Shown: positions 26,368 through 34,951 of the stretch, one piece after another | How the letters are laid out: every line of letters begins with the position of its first letter | Position numbering within the stretch: position 1 is the stretch's first letter | DNA from: Azospira sp. I13 | Lineage (GTDB): Bacteria; Pseudomonadota; Gammaproteobacteria; Burkholderiales; Rhodocyclaceae | Direction of reading: 5' to 3' | NCBI RefSeq assembly: GCF_003112695.1 | Contig: NZ_BFBP01000002.1 | Span: 35,473-99,472 of the forward strand | Length of the DNA stretch: 64,000 bases | The notes under the pieces: model-generated | What the model was told of the DNA's origin: nothing | The model's input: only the letters and a program-made list of their open reading frames with translations | Databases searched by the model: none | Position numbers and translations under genes: made by a program

Positions 26368-26383
26368 TGCACATTCCGTGCCA
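26368..26383 (-). promoter_or_regulatory. Sigma-54 promoter of the flgB operon
   Basis: The minus strand reads TGGCACGGAATGTGCA. TGGCACG is perfect and GC sits at the right distance. It lies 40 nt upstream of flgB in the divergent flgB-flgA gap. A palindrome about 100 bp further upstream is a candidate enhancer. Confidence 0.85.
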
Positions 26384-26473
26384 TATTTTAGAAATACAGG
26401 AAGAAGCGGAGCAGCCCTGCCACCACAGGTGGTTCGACCCGAAACGGCCCGCCACGCCACCGCCGCGGAACCT

Positions 26474-26488
26474 CGGCAACTTTTGCCG
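26474..26488. promoter_or_regulatory. Palindrome CGGCAA-N3-TTGCCG in the flgB-flgA gap
   Basis: A perfect 6-3-6 inverted repeat, CGGCAACTTTTGCCG, lies about 90-105 bp upstream of the flgB sigma-54 promoter and 54 bp before the flgA start. Distance and symmetry suit an enhancer-binding protein such as FleR. The same arms recur upstream of flhB (36197-36211). The regulator is inferred. Confidence 0.55.
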
Positions 26489-26541
26489 CACCGGGGCCTT
26501 CCGGATATCTTCCAGGCGCCAGCTGGTGCACAATAAGGGCC

Positions 26542-27237
26542 ATGAATCGCTACCTGCCCCGCCTTCTGCGCGCCCTGGCGCTGTTCCTCGTCCTGGCACC
26601 GGCCCTGGCACCGGCCCAGACCGCCGATGTCATCTCCAATGCGGTGGACCAATTTCTGCGCACCCAGACCCGAGGCCTTCCCGGCCGGGTTCAATTCACC
26701 ATTTCCCCCCTGGATAGCCGCACCCAACTGGCCCCCTGCCCTGCCGTCGAAGCCTTCCTGCCGCCCGGGGCGCGGCTCTGGGGCCGGGTATCCGTTGGCG
26801 TACGCTGCCTGGGCCCGGCCGGTTGGACCATTTACGTGCCCACCCAGATCAGCGTCACGACCAATTACCTGGTCACCGCCCGCCCCCTCTCTCCCGGGCA
26901 GGTCCTCACCATGAACGACTTCATGACCCAGAGCGGCGATCTGGCCGGGCTACCCAACGGCGTCGTCACCGATGTACAGCAGGCCCTGGGCAAGACGGTT
27001 CGCAACGGCATTGCCGCCGGCCAGCCCCTGCGTGGCGATCTACTGATGGCACCGCTGCTCATCCAGCAAGGCCAGACCGTCAAGGTAGTCTCCCAAGGCA
27101 CCGGCTTTTCCGTCACCAGCGAAGGGCGGGCCATGAATAACGCTTCCGAGGGGCAAATTGCCCAGGTTCGCCTCAATAGCGGACAAACGGTGAGCGGTAT
27201 CGCCCGCGGCGTCGGCATCATTGAAATCAGCCAGTAG
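26542..27237 (+). CDS. flgA: P-ring assembly chaperone FlgA
   Basis: FlgA is a periplasmic chaperone for P-ring (FlgI) assembly. The 231-residue product has a signal peptide (about residues 1-25, ending APAQ) and a SAF-type C-terminal domain (ARPLSPGQVLTMNDF, GQPLRGDLL, GQTVKVVSQGTGFSV). Two Cys residues near 66 and 96 of the precursor may form a disulfide. It is divergent from flgB and followed by flgM after 138 bp. Confidence 0.95.
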   Translation: MNRYLPRLLRALALFLVLAPALAPAQTADVISNAVDQFLRTQTRGLPGRVQFTISPLDSRTQLAPCPAVEAFLPPGARLWGRVSVGVRCLGPAGWTIYVPTQISVTTNYLVTARPLSPGQVLTMNDFMTQSGDLAGLPNGVVTDVQQALGKTVRNGIAAGQPLRGDLLMAPLLIQQGQTVKVVSQGTGFSVTSEGRAMNNASEGQIAQVRLNSGQTVSGIARGVGIIEISQ

Positions 27238-27313
27238 TCCAGGATCGGCCAACCCATCGCAGGTCTGGCATGGAGTACAATTCGGACTAAGCGCTATATG
27301 TGTCGGCATGGCC

Positions 27314-27340
27314 TCAAGTTTTCCGCCCCGGTGCCGTTTA
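27314..27340 (+). promoter_or_regulatory. Sigma-28 (FliA) promoter of flgM
   Basis: TCAAGTTT, 11 nt, GCCGTTTA. This matches TAAAGTTT-N11-GCCGATAA at 7 of 8 and 6 of 8 positions with exact spacing. It is 35 nt before the flgM GTG. FliA-dependent flgM expression is the usual negative feedback. Confidence 0.72.
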
Positions 27341-27375
27341 TTTCAGCAAGATGAAGACATTGAAAGGGTTCTGCC

Positions 27376-27669
27376 GTGAAAATCGACGCTTCCCTCGCCC
27401 CAACCGGCCTGACCGGAGCCGATACCGCAAAGCGTTCGCCCAAGGCCCAGGCTCCTGCCAACCAGTCCAGCGACGTCCAGTTGAGTCTGTCCGGCCGCAT
27501 GCAATCCCTGGAAACCCGGGAGTCCTCCGGTAGTCCGGTGGATAGTGCCAAAGTAGCCGCCATCAAGCAGGCGATTGCCGAAGGGCGCTTTACCATCAAC
27601 GCTGGCGCCATCGCTGATAGCCTCATCAGTTCCGCCCAGGAACTGCTGGGCAAGCAAAGCCGGGCCTGA
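27376..27669 (+). CDS. flgM: Anti-sigma-28 factor FlgM
   Basis: FlgM holds FliA inactive until it is exported through the finished hook. The 97-residue product begins MKIDAS from a GTG, has a disordered Ala/Ser/Pro-rich N-terminal half and a C-terminal FliA-binding helical region (SAKVAAIKQAIAEGRFTINA, then IADSLISSAQELL). The length is typical. A sigma-28-like promoter precedes it, and flgN follows after 31 nt. HsbA (43456-43761) is a possible second partner, by analogy with Pseudomonas. Confidence 0.94.
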   Translation: MKIDASLAPTGLTGADTAKRSPKAQAPANQSSDVQLSLSGRMQSLETRESSGSPVDSAKVAAIKQAIAEGRFTINAGAIADSLISSAQELLGKQSRA

Positions 27670-27700
27670 ACGCCCCAGGCGTTGACCCCATCCATTTGCC

Positions 27701-28177
27701 ATGAATGCACCGATGCCGACCTTACTGGGCACGCTTACGGATGAAGTGGCGGCCATGGTCGCGTTCATCAAGTTGCTGACCCGGGAGCAGCAGGCCCTAA
27801 CTGACGGGGATACCGAGGCACTGGGCCCCATCGGCGAAGAAAAGGCCGCCTTGGTGGATCGCCTGAACCTGTATGGCGAGCAGCGCAACAAGCAGCTCGC
27901 AGCGACCGGCCTGGGGGCCGATCGCCTGGGTATGGAAGCTTGGCTGGCAGCCAATCCCAAGGATGCCGCAGTACGGCAGCAGTGGGCCCGCCTCAAGGCC
28001 TGCGTCAATGAAGCGCGGGAACTCAACCTGCTGAACGGGAAACTGATTGCCTTGCGTCTTCAGGCCAATCAGCAGGTGCTGGGCGCACTCCTCTCCACCC
28101 AGAACCAGAACAATCTCTACGGCCGCGACGGCCAACCTACCCAGCTCTCCGGCCGCCGCATCATCGACGCCGTCTAA
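27701..28177 (+). CDS. flgN: Flagellar export chaperone FlgN
   Basis: FlgN is the cytoplasmic chaperone of FlgK and FlgL. The 158-residue helical product has the family layout, with long amphipathic helices and a C-terminal region (LLNGKLIALRLQANQQVLGA, then NLYGRDGQ). It follows flgM as in many proteobacteria. Confidence 0.9.
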   Translation: MNAPMPTLLGTLTDEVAAMVAFIKLLTREQQALTDGDTEALGPIGEEKAALVDRLNLYGEQRNKQLAATGLGADRLGMEAWLAANPKDAAVRQQWARLKACVNEARELNLLNGKLIALRLQANQQVLGALLSTQNQNNLYGRDGQPTQLSGRRIIDAV

Positions 28178-28225
28178 GGGCCGCACTCAGGCGTCACCGA
28201 CGCTCACCATCCCCCGCTTGGTTTT

Positions 28226-28254
28226 CAACAAGGCCCTAAAAAGGCAGCTTGTTG
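28226..28254. terminator. Hairpin in the flgN-motD convergent gap
   Basis: CAACAAG at 28226-28232 pairs with CTTGTTG at 28248-28254 around a partly paired interior. The stem would form on both strands between two convergent operons, so it may stop transcription from either side. No T-run follows, so the call is weak. Confidence 0.35.
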
Positions 28255-28273
28255 GCTCGTACCTGCCCAGACC

Positions 28274-29101
28274 TTAACGGACAGGCACCGCGGGGGGAAC
28301 TGGGGATGCCGCCGGCGTTTGTGGCGGCGGGCTAATGGGCATGGCCTTTTCCGGCTGCATCGAATCAATGAGGATGCTCACCCGGCGATTGCGGGCACGC
28401 CCTTCGATGCTTTCATTGCCTTCTACGGGCCTGGTTTCGCCATAGCCAATGGCCGTCAGGTGCTCCGGTATGACGCCAGCCTCGACGAACAGCCGCAACA
28501 CCGTCGTGGCCCGGACCGCCGACAGCTCCCAGTTGGAGGGGAACTGGGCGGTACGAATAGGCACGTTGTCGGTGTGGCCTTCGATGGTAATTGGGAAATC
28601 CGTATTTGCCAGCACTTCGCCCACCGCCCGCATCGCACGGACAGAAGCTTGCTCCAGTTGGGCCTGCCCCGGGGAGAAAAGAATGCTGTCGTTGATCTCG
28701 ATCGTGACACCTCGGGAGGTTTCGAGGACCCGAACCTTGCCTTGCTGCACCAGCGGCGCCAATACGGCAAAGATATCCTTGGCCACGTTGCGCATCTTGT
28801 CCCGCTGCTGCTGCTTGGCCTCGGTGAGCTTGGGGTCTTCTTTCACCACCACCTGTTTGACGGTACTACCCGGTGAGCGGGTAGGCACTACCATCACTGC
28901 ACCGCCATCGACGATGGGAGCACTGCGAAAGGCTGAAACCAGAGAGTCGGAGAGCACCCGGTACTTGCCCTCATTGACCGAGGAGATGGCGTACATGACG
29001 ACGAAAAACGCAAAGAGCAGGGTGATGAAGTCGGCGTAGGAAACGAGCCAACGCTCCAGATTCTCGTGCTCTTCCGCGTGTTTTCTATTGCGGCGCCCCA
29101 T
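28274..29101 (-). CDS. motD: Stator protein MotD (MotB/PomB family)
   Basis: This is the peptidoglycan-binding partner of the second stator. The 275-residue protein has one membrane helix with the ion-binding Asp24 (VSYADFITLLFAFF). The C-terminal OmpA domain carries GHTDNVPI and NWELSAVRAT. A Pro-rich tail follows. It lies 4 nt after motC. Placement downstream of fliA matches the MotC/MotD set of Pseudomonas and distinguishes it from the MotA/MotB pair at 54170-55999. Which ion is used cannot be read with certainty. Confidence 0.92.
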   Translation of the reverse strand: MGRRNRKHAEEHENLERWLVSYADFITLLFAFFVVMYAISSVNEGKYRVLSDSLVSAFRSAPIVDGGAVMVVPTRSPGSTVKQVVVKEDPKLTEAKQQQRDKMRNVAKDIFAVLAPLVQQGKVRVLETSRGVTIEINDSILFSPGQAQLEQASVRAMRAVGEVLANTDFPITIEGHTDNVPIRTAQFPSNWELSAVRATTVLRLFVEAGVIPEHLTAIGYGETRPVEGNESIEGRARNRRVSILIDSMQPEKAMPISPPPQTPAASPVPPAVPVR

Positions 29102-29105
29102 GGGT

Positions 29106-29846
29106 TCAGCTCACATAGCCCTGCAGGCGACTTTCGATAATGCGGGGATTATCGCCGTTGGCGATACCCACCAGGCCATCCACCAGCATTTCGCGAATAA
29201 CCACCAGACGGCCGATATGGGCCTTGAGTTTGCCCGCCATGGGGATGTACACCAGGTTGGCCAGACCCACACCGTAGATGGTGGCAACGAAGGCAACGGC
29301 AATGCCGGCACCAAGCTTGGACGGATCAGAGAGATTTTCCATCACGTGGATGAGGCCCATCACCGCCCCAAGAATGCCGATGGTGGGTGAAAAACCGCCG
29401 GCAGATTCCCAGAATTTCGCACCGGCCTTGAGTTCCTCCTCATAGGTGCCGATTTCCACTTCCAGCACCTCCCGCAGACGCTCCGGCTCAGCCCCGTCCA
29501 CCAGCAACTGCAAGCCTTTCTGGATAAACGGGTCGCGGATCTGGGCAATGAAGCCTTCCAGGGCCAGGAGGCCTTCCCGGCGGGAAACATGGCTCCATTC
29601 AGAAATGTTGTTGATCATTCGGGCGTGATTCACCACCGGGGGAATCCACACCCACTTGAGCATCTTGAAGGCCCGCACAAAGGTGGGGGCGGGACTTTGC
29701 AGCATGACCGCCCCCAAGGTGCCCCCCACAACGATCATGGCGGCAGTGGGCTGGACCAGGGAGCCAATATGACCACCTTCCAGCACCTGGCCGCCGATGA
29801 TGGCGCCAAGCCCCAGGATCAAACCAATAATGCTGATGCTATCCAT
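29106..29846 (-). CDS. motC: Stator protein MotC (MotA/PomA family)
   Basis: This is the ion-channel subunit of the second stator. From the ATG at 29846, overlapping the fliA stop by 8 nt, it has 246 residues beginning MDSISIIGLILGLGAIIGG. It has four membrane helices and the cytoplasmic loop between helices 2 and 3 that touches FliG. The conserved GFSPTIGILGAVMGLIHVM segment is helix 3. The frame extends upstream to 29903, but that part overlaps fliA. Confidence 0.94.
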   Translation of the reverse strand: MDSISIIGLILGLGAIIGGQVLEGGHIGSLVQPTAAMIVVGGTLGAVMLQSPAPTFVRAFKMLKWVWIPPVVNHARMINNISEWSHVSRREGLLALEGFIAQIRDPFIQKGLQLLVDGAEPERLREVLEVEIGTYEEELKAGAKFWESAGGFSPTIGILGAVMGLIHVMENLSDPSKLGAGIAVAFVATIYGVGLANLVYIPMAGKLKAHIGRLVVIREMLVDGLVGIANGDNPRIIESRLQGYVS

Positions 29847-30579
29847 GGTGTTTTTTCTTCTTTCCTGAAGTCTCGCCCAGCACCTTGGCTCGCAACCTGG
29901 CAACGGCCTGGCTATGCAACTGGCAGACGCGGGATTCGGTGACGCCCATAACTTCGCCGATTTCCCGAAGGTTCAAATCCTGCTCATAGTACAACGCCAT
30001 CATCAACTTTTCCCGTTCCGGCAAGTCATTGATGCCGGCAACGAGGACTTCTCGGAGATTCTGGGCTTCCAGGTGATGCAGTGGGTCGGCTTCGTGATCA
30101 GTGAGATGGCGCTCGAGAAAGCCCTCCTCACCATCCTCAGTGAAATCCTCGAAATACAGCAGCTGGTGGCCGCGGGCTTCTCCGAGCATTTTCTGGTAAT
30201 CGGCCAGGGACATTCCCAGGGCATCGGCCAGCTCGCGCTCCGATGGAACCCGACCATGCTCTTGCTCCAGTTGGGTAATCGTCTGCTCAATGCGACGCAG
30301 GTCGCGACGCAAGCCCCGGGGCAGCCAGTCGTTTTCCCGCAGGCCATCCAGCATGGCACCGCGTATACGTTGGGCGGCATAAGTCTCGAACTGAGCGCCG
30401 TGCCCCATCTCGAAACGATCCATGGCATCAAGCAGGCCAATCATGCCGTTCTGGACCAGATCCTCCACCTGGACACTGGCGGGGAGCCGGGCCATGAGGT
30501 GGTAGGCGATACGCTTGACGAGCGGGGTAAAACGCTGGACGAGCTGTCCCTTGTCTAGCTGACCAGCGGCGTTGTACAT
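29839..30579 (-). CDS. fliA: Flagellar sigma factor FliA (sigma-28)
   Basis: FliA directs RNA polymerase to late flagellar promoters. The 246-residue protein has sigma region 2 (VEDLVQNGMIGLLDAMDRF), region 3 (LRRDLRRIEQTITQLEQEHG) and region 4 (LREIGEVMGVTESRVCQLHS). Its antagonist FlgM is encoded at 27376-27669, and two promoters of its type are seen at 18819 and 27314. It is 13 nt after flhG. Confidence 0.97.
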   Translation of the reverse strand: MYNAAGQLDKGQLVQRFTPLVKRIAYHLMARLPASVQVEDLVQNGMIGLLDAMDRFEMGHGAQFETYAAQRIRGAMLDGLRENDWLPRGLRRDLRRIEQTITQLEQEHGRVPSERELADALGMSLADYQKMLGEARGHQLLYFEDFTEDGEEGFLERHLTDHEADPLHHLEAQNLREVLVAGINDLPEREKLMMALYYEQDLNLREIGEVMGVTESRVCQLHSQAVARLRAKVLGETSGKKKKHHG

Positions 30580-30592
30580 ATGGGCGATAAAG

Positions 30593-31483
30593 CTATCCAG
30601 CGTGGATAGGACTCGGCGTAATGCGTTGGCTCAAGTGTAGCAGCTGTTGCACGAATTGTTCGAGTCCGCCCCCTTCCGTACCGGACTGAGGCCAATGCAG
30701 CATGTCGGATGCCAACCCCCGCAGGGCCCTCGCCGAAGGGGCGTCGGGGAAGGCACTGACTACCGGCTGGGAAAGCCGGGCCGCCTGCTTCAGCGCTTCG
30801 TCCTGGGGAATGCAGCCAACGTAATCCAGCTGCACATGGAGACGTTGGGCCGCCACCTGGGCAATATTGTCGAAAATCGCTTCAGCGTCCGCCGGGTGCT
30901 TTACCTTGTTAACCAGGATACGGAAATCCCGCCGGGCATATCCGAGGCTCATTTTCTTGATCAGGGCATAGGCTTCGGTGATGGCCGATCCTGTGGCAGA
31001 AAGCACCACCACGGTCTCCTGAGCCGCCAGACCGAGGGGAGAAAACCCGAGCTGGTGATCCACTGCCGTATCTACCAGGATCACATCGGCCGGCTGCTCC
31101 ATCTCACCCAGGCCTTCAATGAGCGCCTGTTGCTGGGACAGGTTGAGGCGGGAAAGTTTCTTCACGGCCCGGGCAGCCGGCAGCAGGCGCACACCAGGCA
31201 TGGCGGAAACCAGAACCTGGTCGAGATGCTTTTCCCGATTCACCACATGAGCCAGATCGTGGCGGGCCGGCACCCCGAACAGGCTGGCCTGGTCATCGTC
31301 CCCAACATTTTCGTCAAGAATCAGGACTTCCTTGCCCTGGCGTGCCAATGCCGCCGCCAGATTGGCGACCGCACCACTCTTGCCAACCCCTTCACAGCCG
31401 GCAGCGAAGGTCACCACCCGCAACTGGGCGCGCCCGAACAGGCGCCGCAGGCCGGCCGCCTGGTCACCCCGGAATTCAGCCAC
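30593..31483 (-). CDS. flhG: Flagellar number regulator FlhG (FleN), MinD-like ATPase
   Basis: FlhG limits flagellar number and stimulates the FlhF GTPase. The GTG at 31483 is chosen because GGAGG lies 5 nt before it. It gives 296 residues beginning VAEFRGDQAAGLRRLF. This keeps the N-terminal DQAxxLR motif known to activate FlhF. The deviant Walker A is GCEGVGKSGAVANLA, and VDTAVD lies in the Walker B region. It overlaps flhF by 8 nt. With FlhF it points to a controlled, probably single polar flagellum. Confidence 0.93.
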   Translation of the reverse strand: MAEFRGDQAAGLRRLFGRAQLRVVTFAAGCEGVGKSGAVANLAAALARQGKEVLILDENVGDDDQASLFGVPARHDLAHVVNREKHLDQVLVSAMPGVRLLPAARAVKKLSRLNLSQQQALIEGLGEMEQPADVILVDTAVDHQLGFSPLGLAAQETVVVLSATGSAITEAYALIKKMSLGYARRDFRILVNKVKHPADAEAIFDNIAQVAAQRLHVQLDYVGCIPQDEALKQAARLSQPVVSAFPDAPSARALRGLASDMLHWPQSGTEGGGLEQFVQQLLHLSQRITPSPIHAG

Positions 31484-32870
31484 GGCGGCCTCCGTAGGTT
31501 CCGGTCGCCAGACCGGCACTCGCCATCATCAGGGCCGGTTCGACGCCGTCGTAGCGATGAGGAGAGCTTTCAGGCAAATCCTTGAAGGCCCGGTGCAGCA
31601 GGTAGGCCCGGTTGGGTAGATGCAGGTCCTCCGGCACTCGCTGGCCGTTGGAAACGTAGTGCAGTTTCAGACCGTGGCGCATGATGGCGTCCAGGGGCGT
31701 AGCCAGGCTGGCAGCCTCATCCACCTTGGTGAGGATGCAACCATCCAGGTCTTCGCCCTGATAGGCTTCGATCACATCATCCAGGGTGTCGCCACGACTG
31801 GTGGCGGCCAGGCAGAGCAGGCGGCGAACGTGGCCGTTGGCCCCCATCAGCATGGAAATCTGCTCGGCTACCAGACGGTCTTTCTGGCTCATACCCATGG
31901 TATCGATGAGTACCATGTGCTTGTGGGAAAGCTCATCCAGGGTGCTGCGCAGGTCGGCCACATCCCGCACCAGATGGACGGAAACACCGAGAATCCGGCC
32001 GTAGATACGGAGTTGCTCATGGGCGCCGATCCGGTAGCCATCGGTGGTCACCAGGGCCAGTTTGTCGGCACCATGCCGCACCACGCAACGGGCAGCCAGT
32101 TTGGCGGTAGTGGTGGTCTTGCCGACACCGGTAGGGCCGACCAAGGCGTAGACGCCCCCCCGGTCGATGATGTCGTTATCGTTGCCAATGGTCAGCAAGG
32201 AACGATCTGCCGCCCCCTTGATCCAGGCCTGGGCCTGGGAGGCATCCAGTTCCGGGGGCAGTTCGGCCAACAGCTCGCGGGAAAACCGAGGTGAGAAGCC
32301 GGCATCCAGCATGGAACGCAGCATCTCGGTCTTCACCGGTGCCATGCGGGCGGTCTCGCCCCAGGCAAAGCCCGCCATGTGCTGCTCGACGATTTTACGC
32401 AAGGCCCGGATTTCTTCCATCATCACGGCGGCGGGAATTTCTTCCTCTTCCCTTGAGGCCCTGCCAGTGGCTTGGCGGGCAGGGGCTTCAGCCCGGGGGG
32501 CCGGACGGGGAGTGGGACGGGTCACGGCAGGAGCAGGCTGGACGGACGGCGCTGCCGCATGGTTACGGGGAGCGGAGGCCGGTGAGACGGCAGGCATCTC
32601 CGCAGCCCTGGGGGCCGGGGCGGGTCGAGAGACCGTAGCCGGCTCACGGCGCGGCATGCCGGACAGGCTAACCTTATAGTCTTCCACCGCCACTTCGTCG
32701 CGGGACGGGCCGGGTACGATCATGGCCATGTCCCGGGATGCGACCGCCATGATTTCCACACCACCAGGCACACCGCGGTTGGATAGGATGATGGCGTCGG
32801 GACCCAGGGTTTCCTTGACTTTGCGCAGGGCGTCCCGGGCGTTGGCGGCAATGAATTTTTTGACGTTCAT
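31476..32870 (-). CDS. flhF: Polar flagellar GTPase FlhF
   Basis: FlhF is an SRP-type GTPase that marks the pole for flagellar assembly. The 464-residue protein has a basic N-terminal domain, a long Ala/Pro-rich linker (about 75-150) and an NG domain. That domain has G1 GPTGVGKTTTTAKLA, G3 DTMGMSQKD and G4 TKVDEAASLATPLD. The ATG overlaps the flhA stop (ATGA). The C-terminus overlaps the flhG start. Confidence 0.96.
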   Translation of the reverse strand: MNVKKFIAANARDALRKVKETLGPDAIILSNRGVPGGVEIMAVASRDMAMIVPGPSRDEVAVEDYKVSLSGMPRREPATVSRPAPAPRAAEMPAVSPASAPRNHAAAPSVQPAPAVTRPTPRPAPRAEAPARQATGRASREEEEIPAAVMMEEIRALRKIVEQHMAGFAWGETARMAPVKTEMLRSMLDAGFSPRFSRELLAELPPELDASQAQAWIKGAADRSLLTIGNDNDIIDRGGVYALVGPTGVGKTTTTAKLAARCVVRHGADKLALVTTDGYRIGAHEQLRIYGRILGVSVHLVRDVADLRSTLDELSHKHMVLIDTMGMSQKDRLVAEQISMLMGANGHVRRLLCLAATSRGDTLDDVIEAYQGEDLDGCILTKVDEAASLATPLDAIMRHGLKLHYVSNGQRVPEDLHLPNRAYLLHRAFKDLPESSPHRYDGVEPALMMASAGLATGTYGGRRG

Positions 32871-34951
32871 GATCTGCCCCCGATGAGCGAGGTGACTTTA
32901 ATTATTTTGGATTCAGGAACTTCGCTGTGGGCGATGACCTTGAGCTGGCTCACGGTACGCCGCAGGAAGCGGGAAAGAAGACTGCGAATACTGGCAGGCA
33001 CAAGCAGGACAGCCGGCAGGCCCAACTCTTCCTGGCGCTGGGCGGCAGCAGCCGTTTCACGCATCAGAGTGTCGGCCAGACCAGGCTCCATGCTGCCCTC
33101 TCCAGCACCGGCCACGGCCTGGACGAGGATGCGTTCGAGCTGTGGATCGAGGGACATGACCTGCATTTCGGCCGTTCCCGGGTAAAGCTGCTGGATGATG
33201 CCCCGACCCAGGGCAACACGAACGGCGGAGGTCAGCACCTCCGGATCCTGCCCACGGGGGGCGTGCTCGGCCAACGATTCGATGATGGTGCGCATGTCGC
33301 GGATATGCACCCCTTCCTCCAGCAGGTTCTGCAGCACCTTCTGCAGCGTTCCCAGCGGAATGACCTTCGGCACCAGATCTTCCGCCAGCTTCGGCATTTC
33401 CTTGGCCAGATGGTCCAGCAACTGCTGCACTTCCTGACGGCCAAGCAGCTCGGCGGCGTGGGAAAGGATGAGGTGATTGAGGTGGGTAGCCACCACAGTG
33501 GATGCATCCACCACGGTATAGCCGTAGGATTGGGCCTGCTCCCGCAGGGCCGACTCGATCCACACGGCCGGCAGTCCAAAGGCGGGATCCGTCGTCGGAG
33601 TACCAGCCACCGTGCCGGCCACTCGCCCTGGGTTGATCGCCAGGAATTGGCCAGGAAAGGCTTCGCCACCGCCCACTTCCACCCCCTTCAGCAAGATGCG
33701 GTAGGCATTGGGACGTAGTTCCAGGTTGTCGCGAATGTGCACCGGCGGGACCAGGAAACCAACATCCTGGGCGAATTTCTTGCGGATGCCACGAATGCGG
33801 CGGAGCAATTCGCCGTCCTGGGTCTTGTCCACCAGGGGGATCAGGCGATAGCCCACTTCCAGACCCAGTACATCCAGCGGAGCCACGTCGTTCCAGCTGG
33901 CTTCCATGTTTTCTGGCGCGGGCGGTGCCTGCACCGGCACCGGCGCTGCCTGCGCCCGTTCTGCCCGCTGGGAGATAAGGTAGCCCAGACCACCGAGGAG
34001 CAGGGCGAGGAAGATGAAGACAAAGTTGGGCATCCCCGGAATGAGGCCCATGATGCCGAGGATGGAGGCGGTAATCCACATCACCCGGGGGTTAGCGAAC
34101 ATCTGGGAAAGAAACTGGGTGCTGATGTCCTGATCGTCACCAACCCGGGTCACCACCATGCCGGCAGCGATGGAAATGATCAGGGCGGGAATCTGGGCAA
34201 CCAAGCCGTCACCGATAGTCAGCAGGGTGTAGTTTTTGGCCGCAGCACCCACATCCATATTGTGTTGCAGGACACCGACAATGAGGCCGCCGATGACGTT
34301 GATGAGCATGATGACGATGCCGGCCATGGCATCGCCCCGCACGAATTTCGACGCACCATCCATGGAACCGTAGAAATCGGCCTCGGATGACACCTCGCCC
34401 CGACGGCGACGAGCCTCGTCTTCACCAATCAGACCGGCATTGAGATCGGCATCGATGGCCATCTGTTTGCCGGGCATGGCATCCAGGGTGAAACGGGCCG
34501 CCACTTCTGCCACGCGACCGGCGCCCTTGGTAATCACCATGAAGTTGATGATCACCAGGATCAGGAAGACCACGATACCGACGGCGGTGTTGCCGCCTAC
34601 CAGAAAGTGACCAAACGCTTCAATTACTTTGCCCGCCGCATCAGGGCCGGTATGGCCGTGCAGCAGCACCACCCGGGTGGACGCCACGTTGAGGGAAAGG
34701 CGCAGCAGGGTCGTGACCAGCAGGATGGTGGGAAAGACCGAGAAATCCAGGGGTTTCAGGGTATAGATCGCCACCAGCAGAACGATAATGGAAAGGGCGA
34801 TATTGAAGGTGAAGAAGACGTCGAGGACGAATGCTGGCAACGGCAGGACCATCATCGCCAGGATCATCAGGATCAGGACGGGACCGGCCAGCTGGCGCGG
34901 GTTCAGACGCCCAAGGAGACCGTTCAAGGTAGCTGCCGTATTACTAGCCAT
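32867..34951 (-). CDS. flhA: Flagellar export protein FlhA
   Basis: FlhA is the nonameric export gate and proton-coupling component. The 694-residue protein has about eight N-terminal membrane helices (to about residue 330). The FHIPEP signature region is readable as GRVAEVAARFTLDAMPGKQM. A large cytoplasmic C-terminal ring domain follows. The ATG at 34951 overlaps the flhB stop by 8 nt. Confidence 0.97.
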   Translation of the reverse strand: MASNTAATLNGLLGRLNPRQLAGPVLILMILAMMVLPLPAFVLDVFFTFNIALSIIVLLVAIYTLKPLDFSVFPTILLVTTLLRLSLNVASTRVVLLHGHTGPDAAGKVIEAFGHFLVGGNTAVGIVVFLILVIINFMVITKGAGRVAEVAARFTLDAMPGKQMAIDADLNAGLIGEDEARRRRGEVSSEADFYGSMDGASKFVRGDAMAGIVIMLINVIGGLIVGVLQHNMDVGAAAKNYTLLTIGDGLVAQIPALIISIAAGMVVTRVGDDQDISTQFLSQMFANPRVMWITASILGIMGLIPGMPNFVFIFLALLLGGLGYLISQRAERAQAAPVPVQAPPAPENMEASWNDVAPLDVLGLEVGYRLIPLVDKTQDGELLRRIRGIRKKFAQDVGFLVPPVHIRDNLELRPNAYRILLKGVEVGGGEAFPGQFLAINPGRVAGTVAGTPTTDPAFGLPAVWIESALREQAQSYGYTVVDASTVVATHLNHLILSHAAELLGRQEVQQLLDHLAKEMPKLAEDLVPKVIPLGTLQKVLQNLLEEGVHIRDMRTIIESLAEHAPRGQDPEVLTSAVRVALGRGIIQQLYPGTAEMQVMSLDPQLERILVQAVAGAGEGSMEPGLADTLMRETAAAAQRQEELGLPAVLLVPASIRSLLSRFLRRTVSQLKVIAHSEVPESKIIKVTSLIGGRS

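Noticed and set aside
31330-31346. TGGCACGC on the minus strand inside flhG as a sigma-54 site upstream of fliA
   Set aside because: The -12 GC is off by one base, and it is more than 700 bp from fliA.
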